A model generated the notes under the pieces. The model worked only from the letters and a program-made list of their open reading frames with translations. It searched no databases and was not told the origin of the DNA. DNA of 64,000 nt from Anas platyrhynchos (taxonomy: Eukaryota > Chordata > Aves > Anseriformes > Anatidae), in contig NC_092602.1 in NCBI RefSeq assembly GCF_047663525.1, positions 3,479,501 to 3,543,500 of the forward strand, in the 5' to 3' direction. Below, piece after piece: positions 1 to 9,300 of the stretch. Numbering within the stretch: the stretch's first letter is position 1; each line of letters starts with the position of its first letter. Both the position numbers and the translations under genes were made by a program.

Positions 1-2061
1 TGAGGTATCATGCAAATCGTGATGCAGCACTGAAAGGCAGATGTGTACCCCGGCTGCCTGACCTGTGCACTAGCGGCAGCAAAAACATTTCACAATCCCA
101 TGGCAGCCTCGCACAAGGGATGTGTGAGGGCTGTTAACCCCCAGTCCCACTCTATGGGATTCGGTGGATATCCACAGGGGTTTGGCTCATCCCAGCTTTA
201 GACTCCAGAAAGTAGCCTGGGTAACAACAACAGCAACAAAAAACCTGAGCTCAAACCCAATCCCTTCTGCTCCTTTCCAGTCACTACCCAATCAAGGAGT
301 ACAAGGCTAATTACTGAACTCACCCATGCTTCCACGCTTTAACCTCAGGACTACTGGCTAACGCTGCAGTTAAATGCACAAAGTTATCTTCAGATTTCTG
401 TGAAAAGCAGCCCAGTCCTGTAAATACCCTGCCAGTTGTTCAAACACTGCTTCTCTCCCCAAAGAGAAACCCACGAGGACATGAGGCACAGCTCAGGATA
501 TAGCACACCGTGGGATTCAGCTCTGCCCTAAAGCTCTCTCCCAACTGTCTTATGAATTTTACAGCAGGCAGGACGTACAGAACCAAGATGGGAAATCCAG
601 CTTTTTTTTTTCCTTAATATTAGAAGGAAAAACAATGCAACGATTTGACGTGAAGTCAGCTTTCAGACTAGACACATAGAGGTTAAGTTAGCTGACAGGA
701 AAGGTTTTTAAGAAATAAAAACCCAAAAGAGGTGATCACAGCACCCAAACACCAGAACCCTTCCTCAGTTTTGCCGTGAGAGTCAGTTCCAGGTGTAACC
801 CAAGGCACAAGCTCCTAGAGCAGCTATCAACCTGTTCTGACACCAAAGAACTTGTCCGGACAGTAAGGCAAACTACCCACGTTTTTATTTTTAAAGACTA
901 AGATCACATTAAAATAAAACAGCACACCAGCAAGAAAGAAAGATAACAGGAAAAAAAAATCTGAATGTCATGCTCTTACACAACTCCTACCGTAGTAAAT
1001 TATTTGCTTGACATCATCAAGTTCTTCCATTTAAGAAACTCGCAGAATATCCTGGTATTTTCACTCGCTACTTTAATCCAGACAATTTATGTACTTCAAA
1101 GGCAAACAGCCTATCGCCGAGTTAAGAATTAACTACAGGTTTTGTGTTTTTGTGTAAGAAATCGTCGTTTGCTCACGCTAATAACCTAACACGTTAATTT
1201 AAATGGTTTTTACGCGTAAGGTACTAACCTAATCTTTAGCATGCACCCAAGACCAACAACCACGCTGCAAGGACCTAGAGAAAGAGCTCCGTACTCCTCG
1301 TTTCTCCCCTCCAACAAAGCGCGGAACCCGGCCAGATAAAAATAACAGCGGGACGAACGGGAGGGAGCCCCGCAAGGCCTCCCCCCCGCACACACACACA
1401 CCTCAGGGCTCGGCAGGGACGCGGGGCCCGCTCCCCCTGGCAACCCGGGGGCGAGGCGCGGCGGCCCCGCAGGCGGCCGGGGGGAGCCGGGGGGGAGCCG
1501 CCGCCACGTGGGGCGGACAAAAACTTCCGGGTTGGGCCCGGAGCGGCTGCGTAACCCCGGTACCGGGGGGCGCTTCGGCTGCGGAACGCCGGTACCGGGA
1601 GCCGCCTGGCTGCGCGGCCCCCCCCGCACAACGAGGAGAAGGGGAAAGGGCGCTGGGTGCACCGCGAAGCACCGGGAATCCCCTCCGCGGGCAGCGCGGC
1701 GGCCCCGCAGCCCTGAGCCGAGCACAAAGGAGCCGGGGAAGCCGCGGCGGGGAGGCCGGGGGCTGAGGGGAGAGGCCGGGGGCCCAGGGGAGGCCGCCCG
1801 CCCCCGCTCCTCACAGCCCCGCGGGGCTCCCCGCCCGCCCGAGGCCCAGCCCGGCCCCCGCCCCGCTCCCAACCGCCCCCCGCCGAGGCCCGGCCCGCGC
1901 CCAGGCGCTGAGGCAGGCTCGGGGCCCGCCGCCACCCCCGGCCCCTTCCCCTCAGAGCCCCCCCAGGCCCGAGCTGAGGCGCTGAGGGAGCCCCGGGAGG
2001 AGGCCTCGCCGCGCAGGGAACGCCCCGAGGAAGCCGCGGGGAGCGGCGCGGGGCTCACTCA
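1..2061 (-). other. SBNO1: Probable SBNO1 intron 1 (no coding exon seen)
   Basis: No exon of a recognisable protein is visible on either strand here. By synteny, the minus-strand gene next to KMT5A is SBNO1 (strawberry notch homologue 1), whose first exon is non-coding. The stretch would then be its first intron, reading right to left from the donor at about 2062. Positions 1-1300 are ordinary AT-rich sequence with a short poly-T at 601-611. From about 1320 it becomes very GC-rich and merges with the promoter island. Long open frames at 1210-2566 on both strands come from GC richness and lack splice or homology support. The gene assignment is an inference from gene order. Confidence 0.45.
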
Positions 2062-2160
2062 CTCGCTCGCGTCTCGCTCCCGGTCCCGCCGCGGCCGCTC
2101 CCCGCAGTGCCCGCCGCCGGCCCCGCCGCTCTCTAACTGCCGGCCGCCATCTTGGCCCTC
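2062..2160 (-). other. SBNO1: Candidate non-coding exon 1 and start region of SBNO1
   Basis: On the minus strand a YY1-type initiator (AAGATGGCGGC, 2153 down to 2143) lies at the start of a GC-rich leader. This is followed by a good splice donor, GTGAGT at 2062-2057 with the exon ending near 2063. YY1 sites just downstream of the start site are common in CpG-island housekeeping promoters. The arrangement fits a non-coding first exon read leftwards, and SBNO1 is the expected gene. The exact start is unknown and no coding sequence is present, so this is a model rather than a proven exon. Confidence 0.4.
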
Positions 2161-3030
2161 CCTCCCCTCTCACAGGGGAGGGGAGGCCGGAGGGGGAGGG
2201 GGGGGGAGGAAGGAGGGGGAGGGCCGCCCGCCCGCCCGCCGCGCCGCCCCACGTGACCTCCGCCGCGCGCCGCCCCCACGTGACGCCAGGCGCTGCCCGC
2301 CGCTGGCGCGCGCGCGGCGGGCACGTGACCCGCTTCCCCCCCTCCTTTACCCGCCAAGGCCGCGCGCGCGTCACGTGACCCCGCCGCCGCCTCGCGCCCC
2401 TCCCCCCCCCCCAACCGCCCCCGCCGGGCGTTTTGGCGCGCTCCGGCTCGCGCCCGGCCATCACGTGACGCGCCGCTCCTCTTCCCGCCCCGCCCGGGCG
2501 GCGGCCGGTCCCCGGGAGGGGGGAATAAAAATTAAAAGAAAAAATGAAAATAAAAAATTAAAATAAAAAAAAATAAACGGAGAGAGGCTCCCACGGTCTC
2601 AAAAAAGCGCCGGGCACAGGCTCGGGGCGGCGGCCGGAGCCGGGAGGGGCCGGGCCGGGCCCGGTTCCCGGGGGTGGGGGAGGGGAAGGCGGAGGCGAGC
2701 GGCTGCAGGCGGTCACGTGATCCCGGCGCCTCCAAGATGGCGGCCGCGGCGGGGACGCGAGAAGCGGCGCTCTCGCGAGACCTGCCCCGCGCGGGGCATC
2801 ATGGGAAGAAAAAAGAGCTGGGGCTGCGCGGCGGGGTGGGGGACGGTGCGCATGCGCGGTGGCAGGGCGGGGGGGGGGTTGGTGCTCAGGCGCATGCGTG
2901 TTGTTGAGGCGACCGGGGTGTGCTTGTGCGCATGCGCACCGCTGAGGCGCCGCGGAGGGGGTGCTGTGCTCAGGCGCATGCGCAGTGCTGAGGCGGCGCG
3001 TGAGGCGGCGGAGCGGGGCCGGTCCTGAGG
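2160..3030. promoter_or_regulatory. CpG-island promoter with CACGTG, YY1, TCTCGCGAGA and NRF1 sites
   Basis: CACGTG boxes lie at 2250, 2277, 2322, 2372, 2462 and 2714, with a seventh outlier at 1505. The one at 2370-2379 is a full GTCACGTGAC, the CLEAR consensus bound by TFEB/MITF factors; USF and MYC/MAX also read this core. A plus-strand YY1 motif (AAGATGGCGGC, 2734-2744), a perfect TCTCGCGAGA at 2771-2780 (BANP or ZBTB33 class) and four NRF1 palindromes (2848, 2890, 2928, 2974) follow. The minus-strand YY1 at 2143-2153 and the plus-strand YY1 at 2734 suggest divergent initiation about 580 bp apart. The leftward transcript is probably SBNO1. The rightward product is unknown. Confidence 0.6.
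2522..2577. repeat. A-rich low-complexity tract inside the CpG island
   Basis: About 55 bases almost entirely of A and T on the plus strand, without a C, containing several AATAAA-like words. They are embedded in sequence that is extremely GC-rich on both sides. It could be a decayed poly-A tail of an old insertion or a nucleosome-excluding dA:dT element between two promoters. No flanking target duplication or element body was recognised. Confidence 0.7.
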
Positions 3031-5900
3031 AGCCGGGGGGGGCTCGGCCCCGGCCCGCCGCCATCCGCGGTGCTCTCCGGGGGTCTGCGGGGCTTGGGCA
3101 CGGTCCTGAGTCCCCCCCCCGGCGAGGATCGCCCCTTTCCGCCGCTCCCCTGACAAGAGCTGCCCGGCCCCCTGAGGAGAATGCGGCCGAGGCCGGCCTG
3201 GGGGTGCCCCCCGGCTGTGCCCCCACACGGCTCGGCCCTGACGGGTGGGCCGCAGGGTGTGGGAATCGCAAAGACCTGGCTGCTTGAGAACCCGCCGGCT
3301 GCACGGGCTGGCTCTACGTCTGGAGAGCGTTGTGCCACTGAAGGCCCTCAGACTCGTTTTTTTCCTAAAACGAAGGCTTTCATCAAAAGATTTACCCAGT
3401 TGTGTAAGAATGCAACAATTTCGGAGGATTTTCACAAAGTTGAAGCAGGCATAAAGCGTGGGCGGTAGTGAAATCTGTTTAAAATGTTAAGTACTGCGCA
3501 TTCAATTTTATCCAAGTCCACCCCCTTCTTTTTATTACACAAAAATCAAGCAATAAAAGTTAGGCAATTTAAGATCTAAGTAATTTAGATCAATCAGTGA
3601 TGCTTCAGACACTAAATGGAGGAAAAGATGACAGACGGCTGGCCAGAGATTAGAACAATTTAAATGGCACCTCACTTCTCGACTGTTGCCCTCTACATAC
3701 CTCAAGTAAAGGCACAAAGGAGTACAGGTCACATACAGCATATTTAATGCTAAATGCATCTGAACAGCACCACACAATCATGACAAGAACTCATCATTTC
3801 TGATGTCTTGAGTTGAAAAGAGGCCCGGGAGCAGAGTTTATGATCATCCTCAACTGGGAGGTGAGTAACCCACTGGTGGCACTGCTGCTCCCTGCTCACG
3901 TGTAATTACCACATGAAAAGCTATTTCCCTATGACCTGAAATATGAAATAAGTATGTCACCAAATGCGCTTTTTGGTTAGAGAATTTTTTTTTTTTTTAC
4001 CACTGGGTAGATGTTACTCTGAATGTATTTTTATAATCAAGGAAATGGAATTGATGCCTACTAACATTTTTCTATACAACTTTGTAAAATAACATTGCTT
4101 AGCGTAGCACTCAGCAGTTACCCTCAAGGCATTTATTTTTACTTCCTTTCCGAGGGAGAGGTACAGTGGCTGAAACAAAATTATCAGCATTTCATCTCGG
4201 AGAGAAGCAATCTGCGTAAATGTTGTGATGCTTCATCGCAAATTTGACAGGTGGGAAAGTGAGACATGCAGCAATCACTCGTGCTCAGTTGGAAATACTT
4301 AACAAGTGTGTCTTTGTGGTGTGTCTGAAAGAAATTTAACTGTCAGATTCAGAGGCACCCAGTCCTAAAAAGATGTTTAAGAAACGATTTGAAGTGTTAA
4401 TGGAGACTGGATGTATTTACTCTTAAGATTTTTTTTCCTTTCTGAGCACACCCAGCGCCTTGCTCGTTATTTCTCTTGCTGTCCGTTTCACATTTCACTG
4501 TCAGAAGGTTGTGCTCTGAGGAGCTGCTCTGACGCTCTCTGGGAGATGAGATTTGGGTCACTGGGTTCCACAGCTGGTGTGAGGAGGAGCCCTGCTGCTC
4601 TCTCTGGAGCACTCGGCAGGCCGACGCTGCGCGCCGAGTCACGGTGACTGGCACTGGCGGCAGGCACATCCTCCGTGGGCTGCGGGCTGATAACGCTGGA
4701 ACTTCCCCTCGGCGCTGGCTTTTTGGCCACAGCTCCCCGAGGAGCTGACGCAGGGAAACCACCCCCTTCTGTGGGGAGCGGAGGCCAGCTGGGGATGACG
4801 CTGTTTTCTTTGTTGCTCTAGAGATGAAAATGATTTAGCTTGCTTTGCCCTCTAGTGGCAGCCTGGACGGCTTCGATGCCAACTCGGTTGCTTTGTCTGT
4901 TACACATACATAAAATATTAAGAAATATCCGAGATTAAATAAAAATAAACTGAGCAAAGTGATAGGAAAGGAATTTACAGAGCTTCCCCAGGATACGACA
5001 AATACTATTCCCAAATTACTGCAGGAAGGGAACCGTCATTAACAATTTATGCAGGATTTTTTTCCCTGTGACATCGTAGTTGTGTCAAAAGCACAGCGTG
5101 AATTGGGGTGGAAAAATCAGCCCAGATTTTGCCAAGAGCTCCAGTGCTTCTCCGGAGAGCCTGGTGTGCCTGTCGTAGTGGGGCTGCCTGAGGACACGAC
5201 GCCCAGCTGGCAGCAGCCCCTTGTCTGCTAAGGCTTACAGGAAAACGCCCTACATTTGGGTCACCTCCCTGAAAAGCAGCAGCGTTGCCACGGAGGGCAC
5301 AGAGCTGGGCTTCTGCTGCCTTTTCTCAAAGCACCTGGGCACCTCCTGAAGCTCACAGTGTTGCTTTTTATTTATTTTCTGTTTTCTTCTTAAGGAGAGG
5401 GGTAGTTTTCATTGGTACCAACACCTTCAGCAGGTTGACAAAACCCCGTGTGGATACTCAAGAGGACAAGTGGCTACTGCTAAGGTGCCGGTGGGCAACC
5501 ATTCGCCACGGTGGAGGTGCAGGGGCTGCGTGGCTGTCGGTCCATGCCCCAGGCACGCCGGTCGCTGTCGTTAGAAGAGTCCTAACAGGGAAATAGGGCA
5601 GAAATAAGGGAGCCTGGCGGCGCCTTGCTGCTCGGCGTCACTGCTCTGCTTGGCCATGCGTGCGCGGCAGCTTCCTGACTTCGCACTGCCAACACAGAGC
5701 CTCCCGCTGGTGCGCGCTGCGCCTCCGGTTCCCCTTCACCCGGTTCCACTCCCTCGTGTCCCGGGTTTATCGCCGGTTCCACCCCGCTGACACCAATTCC
5801 CCGGTATTTCACCGCATGCGCTCGGGGCTGCGAGCAGGGCGCCCACGGCCCTGCAGGTGCTTCAGGCAGCCGGGGCAGCCCCGCCGTTCTCTGCTCGTTT
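3031..5900. other. Intergenic region, SBNO1 side to KMT5A promoter
   Basis: No exon with homology to a known protein was recognised. The open frames here are short and have no shared codon pattern. A strong isolated donor-like GTGAGT occurs near 3861 on the plus strand, and a poly-T run lies at 3987-3999. The stretch could hold later exons of a non-coding transcript started at the 2735-2980 plus-strand promoter, but nothing in the sequence proves this. Confidence 0.5.
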
Positions 5901-6024
5901 TATTTCGGTGCCCTTGGGCCACGCCCGGTGCCGGTGCGGGGAGGACCAGGACCGGCCCCGGTGGTGCCCTCCCCGCCCCCACCCACGTGGCTCAGTCCCG
6001 CGCCTTTGGGGGCGGTCCTCCGCG

Positions 6025-6337
6025 CTCCGCCAATCAGAGCGCCCGTTGCCCTTCGCGCGGGCCAATCAGCGCCCGCGGAACGCGCGTTTAAACGCCGTTC
6101 CCGGGAGCTTGCCCCGGCTCCGCTTGACACGGAGAGGGTGGGGCTGTGCCACGACACCCAATCAGAGGGCGCGGCAGCGCTTACCGACAGCGCTCTGAAC
6201 CAATGGGAAGGCGGCGCAGGGCGCGGCGTCTCCCCGCGGAGCAGTTGGCGGCGGCGGGGGAGCTCCCGGGGAGGGCGGCGGCGGAGCCCGGCCGCGGGGG
6301 GCTGCTGAGCGCCGGGCCCGGCCGCGCCGCCGCCGCC
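6025..6337 (+). promoter_or_regulatory. KMT5A: KMT5A promoter with four CCAAT boxes and a TTTAAA palindrome
   Basis: CCAAT boxes lie at 6030-6034, 6062-6066, 6158-6162 and 6200-6204, all on the plus strand. The first two are 32 bp apart, the spacing seen in NF-Y arrays of G2/M promoters. A perfect 12-bp palindrome, GCGTTTAAACGC, at 6084-6095 contains TTTAAA (6087-6092), one accepted variant of the cell-cycle homology region bound by MuvB complexes. It sits about 20 bp after the second CCAAT. KMT5A is known to peak in G2/M, so the arrangement makes biological sense. The transcription start is not determined; the CDS starts at 6338 in a GCCGCCGCCATGG context. Confidence 0.6.
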
Positions 6338-9300
6338 ATGGCGAAAGGTGCCGAGGCTCAGAGAGGGGAGGCAGTGGGGCCGGGGGTAGCGGCGGGGTCT
6401 CCGAGGCGCGGGGCAAGGCGGCGCTCGGGGCTCCCGGCGGCTGTGGGGCGGCCGGGGCGCGGAGGCTCCTCCCGGGAGGTGCTGGCGGGGCTCCTCCCCC
6501 GCGCGGTGTGCGCAGCTCGCCGGGAAGGGGCTGGGCCGCCGCGGCTCGGCCTGCCGGGAGCAGCGAGCCCTTTAAACATGGCGCAGGCCGCGGCAGGCGG
6601 GCAATGACGGTGGCCCGGAGGCAGCGCCGGCCATGGCTCAGCCGCCGCTCTTCTCCTCTCGCTCCTAGGGAAGAACATGCCCAAGGCCAGGGCGGGCGGC
6701 GCGGAGGAGGCGAGCCCCGAGAACGCCGAGAGGAAGGGCCCCGGCCGCCCCCGGGCCGGTGGGGTAAGCGCTGCTCGGGCCCCGAGCGGGGCGGGAGACT
6801 CCTAGGGCCTGCCGTGATACCCGGTTACCCTCACGGGGCGGTAGTGGCCGTGCGGAGCTTCGGCTACCCGGGAACCGGGCCTGTGGGGTTCCTGGGGTGG
6901 GTCAGGAATGGGGGGAGTGTGAGGGGAGTTGGGCTGCGGCCGTGTCCCTCTGTGCCCTGCTGCCAGCTGTCCTGAGAGCGCCGGGTGCTGCTGTCAGCCA
7001 GCCGGCAGGCCCCAGGGTGGGCGATATTTGTGACATTTCCGGTGCCCTGTGGTCGTTCTAGAGGCATCTAGCTAGAGGTTGGTAATCCCTTTGCATTTAA
7101 GTCTCCGTGGAAATAACAGTGGGTATTGTATCAAAACCCCAGCCTCTCTCAGCAGCTCTTAATGTGCTCTGCTGTGCTGAGAAAATGTTTGCTTTAGGTC
7201 TGAAGCCTGGCACAGACAAAGACGTGGCAGCCGTGCCTCTGTAGCTGACAGCGCAGCAGGAGGGGAATTGGGAACTGGGGAGGAGGCTGCACTGAAAAAG
7301 TGGCTGTTTGGTGCCTGTTAACAGCGAGCTCAAAGCCAGGAGGCTTCTTTGGCAGGTGAACTGCTGCAGTTGGCTGCTTTTGGCTTTCTCTGGAAATGCC
7401 CATATTTCAGGTTCTCACTAAACTCAAAGATTTTCTCAGTGCAGGGTTCACTGCTTGCATTTGTTAAAATGCAGTGCTTTTGTAGCACTTAATCCTTACA
7501 GTCAAATGGACTTCCTCCTTCTCAGGTTGTTCTGCTGCAAGCTTAATTCTTACTGAAATTTATTTATGCTGTAAGATTTGAGCCTTTAACTGGTTTTATT
7601 TTGAGTATGAATTATGTATGCACTGAGTATGTTACTCATGTCTTAATAACTATTAAAATTATCATTGGTATTCTATTGCATGCTTTGTTTACTTTACTAG
7701 TTTTATGGGACAGCATACACCGGACCATTAGTTTAGTCAAGTGGCATCTTTGAGCTATTTTGTTTTTTAACCAGTGAGAACCTTTGTATGCTTAAAAAGG
7801 AGGCATTTTTTTGTTGTTTCATCTGGGTTGCGGTGCCTGTAAGTGCTTTTAGTTGAGTTGAAATATGCCAAGGCAAGCTTGCTCTAGCCAAGCTGCCTCT
7901 GTTTGCCCGGACACTGAGGCTCACAGTCACAATCCGTGTGCCCTCTGCACACAGTGCAGTCAGGCCTGGCCAGGTGGCAGAGACCACAAAAGCAAAGGCA
8001 GCCCAGCTCCACAGAACTGCTAGGTCTGTGCTCCTCACGGCTGATGTTCTCCGAGCCTGAGCCCACACACAAACCCTGGTCTTTGTGGCGTTTAACCACA
8101 TCAGAGCCTTCACCATTACCCTCCTGGGACCACGTGTTTTGCCCTTACGTGTTTTTTTATGCCGTGAACAACATCTACACTTTCTTTTCTTTATCCGTTA
8201 TAACACAAAAGATAGCATTGTTTATCTCCCAGACCTTACTGAGAGATGTCACTCAAAGTAGGCTGTCCAAAACTGATTCCTGTCCACAGTGTTGCTCAGT
8301 AGAGCATATAGTTAATGGCAGTGATATATGACGCTTTACAAGAGTATTTGGGCAAGCTCGTACCTCTCTGACTGTGAGAGAGATGTTTGAGGCTTGTGCA
8401 GTTCTTGCTGTGTTATTTGTACTTCTCTTGGCTTGCCCTCTGAATAGCTTGGTTATTTTTTTAGTACCAGAGTTCACATTCTGAAGCACAGGACGGAAAT
8501 TGTAGTTATGAATATCCCATCCTACCACATTTCATGTGAGTCTCTTCTTGAACTGAAAGTTTGCATTAGTAAAGTTCTCCAAGCGCTTACCACAGTTATG
8601 TTTTCATGTAGTAGAAATAGCAACGGTAGCAAACATGAGGCATTACGGCAATATAATTTACGTTTGCCCAGTCAGCTGTCAGCCTTGTTTTTGCAGCGCG
8701 TTATGGATACCAGCTGGAGGTTCCTGGCACGTCTGTAATGTACTGATTTTTGTGTGGCTCTGTTTTAGGAGAATGTGTTTATTGGTCAATCCAAAATCTG
8801 CAGCTACCTGAATCCTAGCAAAACTCCTGGTGCTCGCCCCCCACTTCAAGAAGAAAACTCGGTCATGTATCACGAGGTGAAATGTCAGGGCAAAACACTA
8901 AGTGAAACCAACAGAAAAGGAGATGGTAAGCTTGATATTTGGATTATTGGCTTTACAAGACATTCTTTCCTCCTCCCCCCCTAGTTTCAGAACTTCAGGA
9001 GGCCAGGCAGCTCTCCTGCCCTGGTCGCTTTCTCAGTCCTACAGCTCTTATCAGCAAACAGAGACTCTATGGGGGTGATGGTGTCCTTATCCTTTTCAAA
9101 GCCTAGGTCCTGGATTTACGGGGCATTGATGGAAAAATAGATGAGCTGGTTTCTGTTTAAAGGTGTGGTTGTTAACTGTGGTAATCTGTCAAAATGTTCT
9201 GAGGCAAACACTTGTAGCAAGTAGGTGTTTTAAGCCCCATTTAGCACAGGGAGTCTGAGGTTTTCTGGGAACTGAGAGCTTTAGCTCCCAAGTTTTAACA

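Noticed and set aside
1210-2566. Long open frames on both strands (for example 352 codons at 1508-2566 plus and 282 codons at 1210-2058 minus).
   Set aside because: The region is an extreme CpG island poor in stop codons. The translations are Pro/Arg/Gly/Ala-rich with no domain, and both strands are open at once.
2558-3435. Overlapping minus-strand frames of 240-248 codons across the second half of the island.
   Set aside because: Same composition effect. They run across NRF1 repeats and promoter motifs and have no homology or splice support.
5660-6975. Several plus-strand frames of 110-155 codons around the KMT5A promoter and first exons.
   Set aside because: Only the 10 bases 6338-6347 and exon 6669-6763 join to downstream SET8 exons in phase. 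The others are GC-rich read-through.
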